A DNA stretch of 64,000 bases from Marinobacter flavimaris (GCF_002933295.1 NZ_PSSW01000002.1:248001-312000); one strand, 5' to 3'. Positions 17,587 through 28,640 are shown, counted from the stretch's first letter. Notes: a model not told the origin generated them from the sequence alone. Made by a program: numbers and translations.

Positions 17587-18417
17587 TTACTTGAATTTCT
17601 TACGGAGGAAGCCGCTCAGGCTGTCGACAATCGTGACCATCAGGAGGATAACAATCAGGATGGCACTGACTTCCTGGTACTGCATGATGCGCAGTGAGCC
17701 CATGAGTTCGAAACCGATACCCCCTGCTCCCACCATGCCCATAACGGTCGAGGCGCGGAAGTTGTACTCCCAGCGGTAGATGGATACATCTGCGAACTGC
17801 GGCAGAACCTGGGGCAGAACTGCGTGCCAGAGAACCTGTAGGCGAGTCGCTCCGGCGGCATCGGCTGCTTCCACCGGGGCTTCGTCCACATGTTCAATGG
17901 CTTCTGCAAAGAATTTGCCGACCATCCCAATAGAGTGAAGGCCGAGGGCAAGAACGCCCGGTAGCGCGCCAAAGCCGACGGCAGCGACGAAGATAATCCC
18001 CATGATCAGTTCGGGAACTGACCGCAGGCCATTCAGAATGGTGCGTGTTATGTGGAAAACAGCCGGGTGTGGCGACGTATTCCGTGCAGCAAGGAAAGCC
18101 AGTGGTACCGAAGCGGCAACCGCAATTGCAGTGCCGGCAATGCTCATGGCGAGGGTGTCGACAAGTGGCGAAACCCAGTTCATGACATTGGTAAAGTCGG
18201 GCGGCAGAGATTCACCCAACAGGACGCCAATCGCTGGCATGCCATTGGCCAGGGTTTTGAAATCGAGCAGGCCCACGTACCAGCTGGCAATGAGAATCAC
18301 CGCAAGGACCAGACCTGTCTGCAGGAGTTTTTTCCGCCAGCCCCGGGCATGCTCATCCAGCACCGGAGCTGACGGAGCCGGCGACAGAGTCGCCGGTTCC
18401 GTCGGGGTATAACTCAT
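17587..18417 (-). CDS. ptxC: Phosphite ABC transporter permease PtxC
   Basis: A 276-residue inner-membrane permease of the PhnE family, with about five helices. The EAA loop reads VEAADAAGATRLQVLWHAVL; TVMGMVGAGGIGFELMGSL near the C-terminus is typical of PhnE/PtxC. It forms the channel for phosphite uptake with PtxA and PtxB. ATG 18417 has GAGGA at good distance. GTG 18429, which would overlap the ptxB stop, is an alternative. Confidence 0.92.
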   Translation of the reverse strand: MSYTPTEPATLSPAPSAPVLDEHARGWRKKLLQTGLVLAVILIASWYVGLLDFKTLANGMPAIGVLLGESLPPDFTNVMNWVSPLVDTLAMSIAGTAIAVAASVPLAFLAARNTSPHPAVFHITRTILNGLRSVPELIMGIIFVAAVGFGALPGVLALGLHSIGMVGKFFAEAIEHVDEAPVEAADAAGATRLQVLWHAVLPQVLPQFADVSIYRWEYNFRASTVMGMVGAGGIGFELMGSLRIMQYQEVSAILIVILLMVTIVDSLSGFLRKKFK

Positions 18418-18425
18418 GGATTTCC

Positions 18426-20125
<1,700 letters not shown>

Positions 20126-20192
20126 TGGATCACCTTTTGCAATGAATAAGCTCGCTTGATTGCGACTTACAATGCAACGCTAATCCTGAGAG

Positions 20193-20220
20193 GTGACAAT
20201 GCAGTGTCAGTGACGTGACA
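20193..20220 (-). promoter_or_regulatory. Pho-box-like repeats upstream of ptxA
   Basis: Read toward ptxA, TGTCAC, TGACAC and TGTCAC begin exactly 11 bp apart (right edges at 20220, 20209 and 20198). PhoB binds direct repeats of CTGTCAT-like sequence with an 11-bp period, so this is the correct layout for control of the phosphite operon by phosphate starvation. The last unit ends 68 bp before the ptxA start, leaving room for a -10 element and leader. Confidence 0.75.
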
Positions 20221-20253
20221 CCTTAGTGACCATTTGCGCCGGCCGAAGAAGAA

Positions 20254-21267
20254 TTACGAAGTCAGGTTTTCCTGCTTGCGCCACCGCACCGGTGGCATGC
20301 CCGTCCAACGCCGGAATGCCCTGTAAAACGTGCTTACCTCGGCAAACCCGAGCGCTTCGGCGATTTCAGGTAGGGAAGCGCTGAAATCAACGACCGCCTG
20401 CAGGGCTTTTTCACGGCGCACGTCGTCGACCAGCCCGTCAAAGGTCTGGCCCTGTTCCCGGAGCCGCCGGGCCAGGCTGCGTTCGCTGATGCCCAGGGCT
20501 TCGGCTGCGTCTGCCCGGCGGGGCAGAACCGGGCCTATCCGGGCAGTGAGCCATCTTCGTATTTCTGGCACTGAGGCACTGTTGATGGAGAGGGCGGCAA
20601 GGCGGGCATTGGTGTAGCGCTCGTGCACCTGGGCAAGCTGGGGGTCCGCCTGGGGCAGGGGCTGGTCCAGAACGGCGTTGTCGATCTGAACACCGCTGAA
20701 CGCCTGCTCGAACTCCACCGGGCAATTGAATACGGTCTGGTAACCGGCCAACGGCCCCAACCGGGGCTGGCTGAACTGCACCCGGGATGGTTGCATCCGG
20801 GTGCCGGTAACCCAGCTTCCGAACCCCACCACCGACGCCAGCACCGCTTCGATCTGGTGCGGGCTGAAGGCCAGCCGGCCCTGCCTGGGATGGTAAACCA
20901 GCCAGGTGGCTGTGTTGCCGGCAACAATCTGGAACCGCCCGCCATCGGAGATCAGCCGCTGGAAACGCTGCACCATCACAATGGCCTCCCGCAGGGTTGC
21001 GGCAGATTGCAGCGCAAAACCCACGCCACTGATGCTCATCGGGGAGAACTCCGCTCCCACCTTCAAACCAAAGCCCGGGTCGCCGGTGCAGCGTTCGGCG
21101 GCGTGCCAGAGTCGGGTAATATCGTCGATCGGCCAGCGCTCCAGTTCGCAGGCGGCTTCCGGAATGCCGGCTTCTGCCAGCAGTTGGTTGGCGTTTAAAG
21201 ACAGTCTCTCGGCAGCACCGATGACGGTGTTAACCCATCCAATGGAAACCGTGGCCTCTAACGTCAA
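20254..21267 (-). CDS. AraC-family transcriptional regulator
   Basis: A 337-residue regulator with an N-terminal arabinose-binding-type (Arabinose_bd) domain (WPIDDITRLWHAAERCTGDP) and a C-terminal double HTH (AEALGISERSLARRLREQG, then LPEIAEALGFAEVSTFYRAF and RRWTGMPPVRWR). The subgroup includes OruR-like regulators. The first usable start is TTG 21267, with AGAGG upstream. It is divergent from the FAD / FMN / ThDP operon, with about 90 bp between starts, and is its likely activator. The effector is unknown, probably a substrate of that operon. Confidence 0.87.
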   Translation of the reverse strand: MTLEATVSIGWVNTVIGAAERLSLNANQLLAEAGIPEAACELERWPIDDITRLWHAAERCTGDPGFGLKVGAEFSPMSISGVGFALQSAATLREAIVMVQRFQRLISDGGRFQIVAGNTATWLVYHPRQGRLAFSPHQIEAVLASVVGFGSWVTGTRMQPSRVQFSQPRLGPLAGYQTVFNCPVEFEQAFSGVQIDNAVLDQPLPQADPQLAQVHERYTNARLAALSINSASVPEIRRWLTARIGPVLPRRADAAEALGISERSLARRLREQGQTFDGLVDDVRREKALQAVVDFSASLPEIAEALGFAEVSTFYRAFRRWTGMPPVRWRKQENLTS

Positions 21268-21355
21268 TTTTGTTGGCCTCTGAAGTCAATTTTAAAGCCA
21301 TGGTACCGGTATATCTTTAAAGCTGACAACTCATTGCGATCGGGTCGGATGCGAT

Positions 21356-22969
21356 ATGGCCAAGGTGATTTCCTCAGACATTCTGGTGGTCGGCGGCGGG
21401 CTGGCCGGTATTGTCGCCGCTCTGGAAGGATTGCGCGCCGGCAAGTCCGTAACCCTGGCAGACCGGGACACCGAAGAACGGATGGGTGGCCTGGCGCTTT
21501 GGGCCTTTGGTGGCATGATGCTGGTGGGTACGCCGCTGCAGAAGCGCATGAAAATTGCCGACACACCGGAGATTGCCCTGGAAGACTGGCTCAGCTTTGG
21601 CGAGCTGGCCCCCGACGATGAATTGCCCCTGCAATGGGCCCGTTACTACGTGGAGCATTCACGCTCCGAGGTCTACGACTGGCTCAGCAACGAAGGCATC
21701 AAGTTCCTGCCCGCCGTGAACTGGGTTGAGCGCGGCCGTTTCGGCGATGGTAATCGTTTGCCCCGTTACCATGTGGTGTGGGGCACCGCCCGGGAACTGG
21801 TCCGCTGCCTGATGACCGCGCTGCACCGGGAGAACACCAGCGGCAAGCTCACGCTGCTGCACCAGCATCGCATTACCGAACTGGACCACGAAGCGGGAAA
21901 GGTCAGCGGCGCCCTGGCCATCAACGAAGCCACCGGTGAGGAAGTCCGCTTCGCGGCGTCGGCCGTGGTTCTGGCCACTGGCGGCATCAACGGCAGCCAC
22001 AAGGAATGCCGCGCCAACTGGCCGGTGGATCGCCCGCAGCCCACCCGCATGTTGAATGGGGCCCACCCCTATGCCGATGGCCGCATGCATCACTGGGTGG
22101 CCGACACCCTCGGAGGCCGGATTACCCACGCTGGCGAAATGTGGAATTACGCGGCCGGTTTTCCGCATCCGTACCCCCACTTTCCGGGCCACGGCCTGTC
22201 CACCATTCCCTGTAAATCCGCCCTGTGGTTGAACCATCGGGGCGAACGGATTGGCCCGGAACCCCTGGTGACCGGCTTCGATACCCACTGGCTGTGCCAG
22301 CGCGTGGCCGAGCAGGAAAAGCCCTGGACCTGGCACCTGCTTAACTGGCGCATCGCCGCCAAGGAATTTGCCATCTCGGGCGCCGAGCATAATGCCCGCA
22401 TCCGGGATAAACAGTTCCCCCAGTTTGTGAAAGAGCTGTTGCTGGGCAACCACGCCCTGATTCGGCAGATGCGGCATGAAAGCCGGGCCTTCCTGGTGGC
22501 CGACAGCCTGACGGATCTGGCCGGCAAGATGAACGCGCTGACCTGCTCCAACGACATCAACCCGGCAACACTCAAGGCTACCGCGGATGCCTTTGATGCC
22601 AACTTCGCGGCAGGCACCAGCCTCCACGACGACCCCCAGATCCGGATGATCCAGCATGCCCGGGAATGGAAGCCGGATCGCCTGCGCACCTGCAAGCCGG
22701 CCCCGTTGCAGAAATCCGGCGCCGGCCCCTTTATCGCCATCCGAATGCAGCTGATTACCCGCAAGAGCCTGGGTGGCCTGCAAACTGATCTGCAGAGCCG
22801 CGTCCTCACCGCCCAGGGCGCACCCGTTGAAGGTCTCTACTGTGTGGGCGAGGCTGCAGGCTTTGGTGGCGGTGGTGCCAACGGCAAGCGCTCCCTGGAA
22901 GGTACCTTCCTGCCGGGATGCATCATGACGGCCCGGGCAGCGGTGCGCTCCATTGTGGCGGGGGGCTAA
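21356..22969 (+). CDS. FAD-dependent dehydrogenase (KstD / fumarate reductase flavoprotein type)
   Basis: A 537-residue flavoprotein. The FAD site ILVVGGGLAGIVAALEGLRAG is split around residues 9-28; ATGGINGSHKECRANW around residue 205 and EAAGFGGGGANGKRSLEGTF near the C-terminus are typical of KstD-like or fumarate-reductase-like FAD dehydrogenases. Such enzymes desaturate or reduce carbon bonds next to a carbonyl; the substrate is unknown. First gene of a three-gene operon; the next gene begins 5 bp after its stop. The trio suggests degradation of an organic acid. Confidence 0.85.
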   Translation: MAKVISSDILVVGGGLAGIVAALEGLRAGKSVTLADRDTEERMGGLALWAFGGMMLVGTPLQKRMKIADTPEIALEDWLSFGELAPDDELPLQWARYYVEHSRSEVYDWLSNEGIKFLPAVNWVERGRFGDGNRLPRYHVVWGTARELVRCLMTALHRENTSGKLTLLHQHRITELDHEAGKVSGALAINEATGEEVRFAASAVVLATGGINGSHKECRANWPVDRPQPTRMLNGAHPYADGRMHHWVADTLGGRITHAGEMWNYAAGFPHPYPHFPGHGLSTIPCKSALWLNHRGERIGPEPLVTGFDTHWLCQRVAEQEKPWTWHLLNWRIAAKEFAISGAEHNARIRDKQFPQFVKELLLGNHALIRQMRHESRAFLVADSLTDLAGKMNALTCSNDINPATLKATADAFDANFAAGTSLHDDPQIRMIQHAREWKPDRLRTCKPAPLQKSGAGPFIAIRMQLITRKSLGGLQTDLQSRVLTAQGAPVEGLYCVGEAAGFGGGGANGKRSLEGTFLPGCIMTARAAVRSIVAGG

Positions 22970-22974
22970 CCGCC

Positions 22975-24168
22975 ATGACGCTGAAGCTAAGCTACCCGGC
23001 CACCGCTGAAGACTACCGTGCAAGGGCCCGCGCCCGGTTGCCCCGGTTCCTGTTTGATTACCTGGACGGCGGCGCAACAGACGAACAGACCCTCCGGGCC
23101 AATGAAACTGAATGGGACGGCATAAAGCTGCGCCAGCGGGTATTGATTGATGTCGATCAGGTGGATACCACAAGCACCCTGGCCGGCGAGACCTGTGACA
23201 TGCCCGTGGTGCTCGCGCCGCTCGGGCTGGCCGGCATGATGGCCCGGCGTGGTGAAGTGCAGGCGGCCCGCAGCGCAGAAGCAGCCGGCATCCCGTTTAC
23301 CCTCTCCACCGTGGGCATCTGCCCGGTGGAAGAAGTGCAGACCTCCGTTTCCAGGGCGGCCTGGTTCCAGCTCTACATGATTCGTGACCGGGCCCGCATC
23401 GAAGCCCTGCTGGATAAAGCCTGGGCTGCCGGCTGCCGCACACTGGTGTTTACCGTCGACCTGCCGCAACCGGGCATGCGCCATCGCGACTTCCGCAATG
23501 GCCTCTCCAGCTCCGGCGCCCGCGCGAAGGCCCTGAAGGCCGTTCAACTGCTATCCCGCCCGGGCTGGCTCTGGGATGTGGCCGTGCGCGGCGGCCCCCT
23601 GAACTTTGGCAACCTCAGTGACGTGGTGCCGAATGCCGGGGATCTCGACGCGTTCAAGTCCTGGATTGATGCCCAGTTTGATCCCACTGTGACCTGGGCC
23701 GACATTGAATGGCTGCGCCGCCACTGGAAAGGTACCCTGCTGCTGAAAGGCATCCTGGATGGGGAAGACGCTCGCCAGGCTGTGAGCGTGGGGGCAGACG
23801 GCATCATTGTCTCCAATCACGGCGGCCGTCAGCTGGACGGCGTCGCCTCCGGCGCAAGCAAACTGCCGGAAATCGTGGCCGCGGTGGGATCAGAAACCGA
23901 ACTGCTCGTGGATGGCGGTATTCGCAGTGGCGTTGATATTTTCCGGGCCCTGGCTCTCGGCGCCCGGGGCGTGATGATCGGCCGCCCCTGGGCCTGGGCA
24001 CTGGCCGGCGGCGGTGAGGCCGGGCTGAATAACCTGCTGGCCAGTCTGCAGCAGGAGCTGCGCCTGGCCATGACCCTCACCGGCGTGACCCGAATTGCCG
24101 ACATCGGCACAGACCAACTGGATAGAAACTCAAACCCTGAACCCGGAAAGCTTGGAGAACAACAATGA
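22975..24168 (+). CDS. FMN-dependent alpha-hydroxy acid oxidase / dehydrogenase
   Basis: A 397-residue enzyme of the family of lactate oxidase, glycolate oxidase and S-mandelate dehydrogenase. Seen: DYLDGGATDEQTLRAN at the N-terminus, VVLAPLGLAGMM, FQLYMIRDR, the catalytic block SNHGGRQLDG near residue 280 and VDGGIRSGVDIFRALALGA. It oxidises a 2-hydroxy acid to the 2-oxo acid. It begins 5 bp after the FAD-dehydrogenase stop and overlaps the following gene as ATGA. ATG 22975 is chosen because the upstream extension covers the neighbour's coding end. Substrate not deducible; mandelate-like compounds are one option. Confidence 0.9.
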   Translation: MTLKLSYPATAEDYRARARARLPRFLFDYLDGGATDEQTLRANETEWDGIKLRQRVLIDVDQVDTTSTLAGETCDMPVVLAPLGLAGMMARRGEVQAARSAEAAGIPFTLSTVGICPVEEVQTSVSRAAWFQLYMIRDRARIEALLDKAWAAGCRTLVFTVDLPQPGMRHRDFRNGLSSSGARAKALKAVQLLSRPGWLWDVAVRGGPLNFGNLSDVVPNAGDLDAFKSWIDAQFDPTVTWADIEWLRRHWKGTLLLKGILDGEDARQAVSVGADGIIVSNHGGRQLDGVASGASKLPEIVAAVGSETELLVDGGIRSGVDIFRALALGARGVMIGRPWAWALAGGGEAGLNNLLASLQQELRLAMTLTGVTRIADIGTDQLDRNSNPEPGKLGEQQ

Positions 24169-25823
24169 CAAACGGCGCACAAGCCCTGATGAAAACCCTG
24201 GTGGATGCCGGTGTTGAGGTCTGCTTCAGCAACCCCGGTACCAGTGAAATGCACTTTGTGGCCGCCCTGGATGACGAACCCAAAATGCGGGCGGTTCTTG
24301 CCCTGTTCGAGGGTGTGGCCACCGGCGCCGCGGATGGCTATGCCCGCATGGCTGACAAACCCGCCGCTACCCTGTTGCACCTGGGCTGCGGGCTGGGCAA
24401 CGGCCTGGCCAACCTGCACAACGCCCGCAAGGGCAAGGTGCCGGTGCTGAACATTGTGGGCGACCACGCCACCTACCACGTGAAATACGATGCCCAGTTG
24501 CAGTCGGATATCGAGACCGTAGCCCGCAACGTATCCCCGGGGTTTGTGCGCACCGCCAAGAGCACGGAAACCCTCTCCCAGGATGCCGCCGAAGCCATTG
24601 CCGCTGCCCGTACGGCGCCGGGGCAGGTCGCCACACTGATACTGCCTGCGGATGTGTCCTGGAGCGAGGGCGGTGTGCCCAGCGCGCCCCTGGCGCCGCC
24701 GACACCGGAGCCTGCAGACGATGCCACGGTGGAAGCCATTGCCAAGGCCATCCGATCCGGCAAGAAAACCGCCCTGCTGATGGGCGGCCATTCCCTGCGC
24801 GAACCGAGCATGCTGGCGGCCGCCAAGCTGGCTGCCCACGGCGGCGTGACCCTGCTGGCGGAAACCTTCCCAACCCGCATTGAGCGGGGTGCCGGCCTGC
24901 CTTACATCGAACGCCTGGCCTACCTGGCCGAATTGGCTACGGTACAACTGACGGACGTGGAACAACTGATTCTGGTGGACGCCAAGGCGCCGGTCTCTTT
25001 CTTCGCCTATCCCGGCAAGAAGAGCTATCTGGTGCCGGATACCTGCCAGGTACATACCCTGGTGGCGCCCGACCAGGACATCCTGGCCAGCCTGAACAAG
25101 CTCAACGACGCCGTTGGCGCCAGCCAGGCCGAACCGAAGCTACAACCAGCGAAACGGCCGGGCCGGCCACGGGGAAAGCTCACCGCCGAGAAAGTCTGCA
25201 AAGCGGTGGGTGAACTGATGCCCGAGAACGCCATCATCGTGGATGAAGGCATCACCTCCAGCCTGATGCTCTCGGTAATGACCGCCGGCGCACCTCGCCA
25301 CGACATGATCACCCTCACCGGCGGCGCCATCGGCCAGGGCCTTCCCAATGCCGTGGGTGCCGCCGTGGCCTGCCCGGACCGGCCGGTCATCGCCCTGATC
25401 GGCGATGGCACCGCCATGTACACCATTCAGGCCCTGTGGACCATGGCCCGGGAACAGCTGAATGTAACCTCCATCATCTTCAACAACGCCTCTTACTCCG
25501 TGCTCAACATCGAACTGGAGCGGGTAGGTGCGGAAGAAGCCGGGGAGAAAGCTAAATCCCAGCTGGACCTGCGCGGCCCGGTGATCAACTTCGCGGAAAT
25601 GGCCAACGGCATGGGGGTTCACGCTGTGCGGGTGCACACCGCCGAGGAAATGGCAAAAGCCCTGGAATACGCCCAGAGAATGCCGGGACCACACCTCATT
25701 GAAGCCGTGATCCCGGAATCCCTGAGCGGGGTCAAGCGCCGGATACTGCCGTGGATGCTGCGCTCATTGCCGAGCCTGCCGCTGTCGGTTTCCAAGGCGC
25801 TGAAGCGCAAGCTGGCGCCCTGA
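24165..25823 (+). CDS. ThDP-dependent decarboxylase-like enzyme (IlvB / benzoylformate decarboxylase family)
   Basis: A 552-residue enzyme with the three-domain ThDP layout. N-terminal FSNPGTSEMHFV carries the conserved Glu; LFEGVATGAADGYARM and GDHATYH follow. The ThDP-binding block IGDGTAMYTIQALW with NNASYS is near residues 423-445. Acetolactate-synthase-like proteins of this kind often decarboxylate 2-oxo acids. Next to a 2-hydroxyacid oxidase, the likely step is 2-oxo acid to aldehyde plus CO2, as with the mandelate enzymes MdlB and MdlC. It ends the operon. A diverged copy of its last 200 bp lies at 28443. Confidence 0.85.
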   Translation: MTNGAQALMKTLVDAGVEVCFSNPGTSEMHFVAALDDEPKMRAVLALFEGVATGAADGYARMADKPAATLLHLGCGLGNGLANLHNARKGKVPVLNIVGDHATYHVKYDAQLQSDIETVARNVSPGFVRTAKSTETLSQDAAEAIAAARTAPGQVATLILPADVSWSEGGVPSAPLAPPTPEPADDATVEAIAKAIRSGKKTALLMGGHSLREPSMLAAAKLAAHGGVTLLAETFPTRIERGAGLPYIERLAYLAELATVQLTDVEQLILVDAKAPVSFFAYPGKKSYLVPDTCQVHTLVAPDQDILASLNKLNDAVGASQAEPKLQPAKRPGRPRGKLTAEKVCKAVGELMPENAIIVDEGITSSLMLSVMTAGAPRHDMITLTGGAIGQGLPNAVGAAVACPDRPVIALIGDGTAMYTIQALWTMAREQLNVTSIIFNNASYSVLNIELERVGAEEAGEKAKSQLDLRGPVINFAEMANGMGVHAVRVHTAEEMAKALEYAQRMPGPHLIEAVIPESLSGVKRRILPWMLRSLPSLPLSVSKALKRKLAP

Positions 25824-25830
25824 GGCAGAT

Positions 25831-26613
25831 TCAGTCAAACCTGGCCAGGTTCTGGAGCGCAATGGTGTACTCACCCTTACCGGCATCAAACCCAATCCGG
25901 TAGGTTGCCGGATACCAGGCCGGGTAGCTGTACCGCTGGGGTTGCTTTACCGGTGAGGTCATTTCCGGAAGCGACTCCAGGAAGGCCAGGGATACCATAG
26001 GCTCAACGAACATCAGCTCGCCCTTGTAATAGCCGTAGATGAAGTTGTGGCTGAACGGTTGGCCCTGGAATTCATGCCCCGCAGGGTCCAGGCCGTGCAT
26101 TCCCATCCTGTCCACAGCGGTATCCGGGGGGACGACATAGCCAGCCGGAACCAGTTGTGGGTCTGGTGCCGTCATGGCCAGTTCACGGCCCTCGCCATGG
26201 AAGGTTATAGCTTCACGCTCACTCCCGCTGATCAGATAGAAATGCACGTCGAAGTGGGGAACCGTGTAAACCCCATCAGGAATATGCCCGGCCGGGTTCC
26301 AGTCGAGGAGAACATGATCGTAGCCTGTTTTCGGGCCGGCTTCCGGCATGGGTAACGCAAACTCCCAGACCATCTGGTTGCCCTGAACCTCGGGAAGCCC
26401 CTGAAGGGCATCCCTGGTCAGAACCACGGACACCGACTCAGGTTCGTCCATCCCCTTGGTTGTCACCTCCACTCGCGCGGTACCGGTACCCACCGCCACC
26501 GGGGTTCCGGTATAGACGACTGGATCGGCAGCGAATGCAACACTGGCAAAACCCAGACACACCGCCGTCAAGACGGAACAGCTGGGCCGGAACAGATAAA
26601 CAGCAGTTTTCAT
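25831..26613 (-). CDS. Exported protein of unknown function, DUF5602 / TTHB210-like
   Basis: A 260-residue secreted protein with signal peptide SVLTAVCLGFASVAFA. The mature part has a His-rich section: GYDHVLLDWNPAGHIPDG, then PHFDVHFYLIS around residues 122-135 and MGMHGLDPAGHEF later. This resembles the DUF5602 (TTHB210-like) domain; the match is from memory. The clustered histidines suggest a metal-binding site. ATG 26613 is chosen because the signal peptide follows at once; the frame stays open to 26775 without coding character. It converges on the ThDP enzyme gene, 7 bp away. Confidence 0.7.
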   Translation of the reverse strand: MKTAVYLFRPSCSVLTAVCLGFASVAFAADPVVYTGTPVAVGTGTARVEVTTKGMDEPESVSVVLTRDALQGLPEVQGNQMVWEFALPMPEAGPKTGYDHVLLDWNPAGHIPDGVYTVPHFDVHFYLISGSEREAITFHGEGRELAMTAPDPQLVPAGYVVPPDTAVDRMGMHGLDPAGHEFQGQPFSHNFIYGYYKGELMFVEPMVSLAFLESLPEMTSPVKQPQRYSYPAWYPATYRIGFDAGKGEYTIALQNLARFD

Positions 26614-26972
26614 CTCACCACTCCTCAGTGACACATGCCATTTGGCATTATCGAGCGGCCACCATGGCCAGAAAGCCATTGCCCTTCGGGCTGACTCAGA
26701 GGAGATCGGATTTGGCAGGCTGGACTGACAGCAGTAAAACGCGCTTCCTGTCTGCACGCTTCTCCCTACTACCACCAGAACGGGATTTGGCTGGGTTTGT
26801 TCAATATACCACCAGATTCACAGCCAAGAACTGATTTTTATGGCCTGCTTGGTGTGTTTGCCGCTTTCGAATTCCAAGACGCTGAGGCGCATCGTGGAAT
26901 GTTTGGGCCTGGGAGAGATCGGGAGGATCCGGGGAGTTTGAGAGCTCCCCGGATTCAGTGGTTGGGCAGACG
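26614..26972. other. Intergenic region with hairpin after the fatty-acid transporter gene
   Basis: About 360 bp without a gene. At 26928-26953, TCCGGGGAG / CTCCCCGGA forms a 9-bp stem with an 8-base loop, 20 bp beyond the end of the transporter gene on the minus strand; no T-run follows. The part near 26620-26660 holds a small palindrome (TGCCATTTGGCA) and probably the promoter of the exported protein. Confidence 0.4.
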
Positions 26973-28280
26973 TTAGAGCCAGGTCAGGCCAGCGCTGATG
27001 ACGATGCCGGTGATGATCAGAAGCATCAGGCAGTAACCCATGATGTCCTTTGCTTTCAGCCCGGCAATTGCCAACACCGGCAGGGCCCAGAACGGTTGCA
27101 GCAGGTTGGTCCAGGCGTCACCCCAGGCTACAGCCATGGCCACCCTGGGAATATCCGCACCCAGCTCCTGCGCCGCCGGCAGCATGACCGGGGCCTGGAC
27201 GGCCCATTGGCCACCTCCGGAAGGTACAAAGATGTTCACCAGGCCGGCGCTGATGAAGCTCCAGAATGGCAGGCTCTCGGCGCTGGCCATGGAGACGAAA
27301 CCGCTGGAAATGCTCGCGGCCAGACCAGAGGCCGTCATCACGCTCATGATGCCCGCGTAGAACGGAAACTGGATTACGATGCCCGCCCCGCCTTTGACTG
27401 CCTCGTTCAAGCTGGCCAGCAGGCGCTTGGGGGTCTGGTGCAGGATGATGGCAATGAACAGGAACATGAAGTTCACGATGTTCAGGTTCAGCCCGCCCCC
27501 GTCCATGAAGTATTGGAAGATAAATGCAATTCCACTGAAGCCGATCAGCCAGGCCAGAGTGCGGCTGTTCTCCAGATAGTCGGCGGGACGGTTGATCACC
27601 ACAGAGGTATCCGGCTCGTCGTCCAGGATCTTCGGGTCGGCATAAATACTGTCCCTTTCCTCGGGCAGCATCAGCCGGTTGACCAACGGTACGATGATGA
27701 ACAGGGCCGCCACGATGGCCAGGTTAAAGAACGCGAAGATGGTTTCCCCGGTACCGATAATGCCGATGGTGTCTTGGGTAAAGTGGCCCTCGGTGGCAAC
27801 GACAAGGGGAATGGAGCCCGCCAGACCACCGTGCCAGACGATAAAGCCGGAATAGGCACTGGCGATCAGCAACGGATAGTGAACGCGGATCTGTCGGGCG
27901 AGAGCTTTAGCGAACAGCGCGCCAACAACAAGGCCAAACCCCCAGTTTATCCAACTGGCGATCAGGGCTATGAAGGTTACCAATATAATCGCCTGGCCCG
28001 GCGTTCTGGCGAGTCCGGCAATCCGGTTCAGGATGCCTCGTACCAGCGGCGTGCTGGCCATCATAAACCCGGTCACCAGAACCAGCAGCATCTGCATGGA
28101 AAAGGTCAGAAGATTCCAGAATCCATTCCCCCACATTTCCACCACAGCCATCGGGCCGTGACCCTGGAAAACCATTGCAGCGATGAAAGAGATAAGCGTC
28201 AGTATTATGACGAACAGGTAGGGGTCCGGCAGGTACTTGTCGACCAGACTGACCATGGGTCTGGATGCTCTGTCTAGCAT
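26973..28280 (-). CDS. atoE: Short-chain fatty acid transporter, AtoE family (TIGR00366)
   Basis: A 435-residue inner-membrane protein with about 11-12 hydrophobic helices. Family blocks: LVDKYLPDPYLFVIILTLIS at the N-terminus, INWGFGLVVGALFAKALAR, HGGLAGSIPLVVA, and VNIFVPSGGGQWAVQAPVM near residue 350. AtoE relatives import short-chain fatty acids such as butyrate or acetoacetate. It has no atoDAB genes beside it and is a single-gene unit. It may instead serve the neighbouring organic-acid operon; that is inference. Confidence 0.85.
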   Translation of the reverse strand: MLDRASRPMVSLVDKYLPDPYLFVIILTLISFIAAMVFQGHGPMAVVEMWGNGFWNLLTFSMQMLLVLVTGFMMASTPLVRGILNRIAGLARTPGQAIILVTFIALIASWINWGFGLVVGALFAKALARQIRVHYPLLIASAYSGFIVWHGGLAGSIPLVVATEGHFTQDTIGIIGTGETIFAFFNLAIVAALFIIVPLVNRLMLPEERDSIYADPKILDDEPDTSVVINRPADYLENSRTLAWLIGFSGIAFIFQYFMDGGGLNLNIVNFMFLFIAIILHQTPKRLLASLNEAVKGGAGIVIQFPFYAGIMSVMTASGLAASISSGFVSMASAESLPFWSFISAGLVNIFVPSGGGQWAVQAPVMLPAAQELGADIPRVAMAVAWGDAWTNLLQPFWALPVLAIAGLKAKDIMGYCLMLLIITGIVISAGLTWL

Positions 28281-28442
28281 AATCTACTCCTTTGTTATTT
28301 TTGGCTTTGTTTAAGAGTAGCAACCTAAACGGAAAACGCACTGAGGTTCAAATTATTCTTTCGGCGTATTGCAACCTCCTATCATCCGGGAATCCGGGAT
28401 CTCAGAGCCTAGGCAATGAAAAAGCAGCCTTGCGTGCCCGGC

Positions 28443-28640
28443 GTGCGCGTGCACACCGCCGAGGAAATGAAAAAAGCTTTGGAATACGCCCAGAGAATGC
28501 CGGGACCACACCTCATTGAAGCCGTGATCCCGGAATCCCTGAGCGGGTTCAAGCGCCGGATACTGCCGTGGATGCTGCGCTCATTGCCCAGCCTGCCGCT
28601 ATCGGTTTCCAAGGCACTGAAGCGCAAGCTGGCTCCGTGA
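28443..28640 (+). pseudogene. Duplicated 3' end of the ThDP-enzyme gene
   Basis: This segment matches 25626-25823, the last ~65 codons of the ThDP enzyme, with about 11 base differences in roughly 195. Most are silent; two change residues (MAKALEY to MKKALEY, SGVKRR to SGFKRR). The homology stops just after the stop codon. An ATG at 28416 gives a 74-residue open frame, but no ribosome site is visible and no enzyme activity is possible. It is a remnant of duplication or of recombination with a diverged relative. Confidence 0.85.

Noticed and set aside
21659..25055. Long minus-strand frames under the FAD / FMN / ThDP operon
   Set aside because: Same reason: shadow frames under recognised enzymes.
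26958..28277. 439-codon plus-strand frame over the AtoE-like gene
   Set aside because: The minus strand encodes a clear transporter; the plus frame has no recognisable features.
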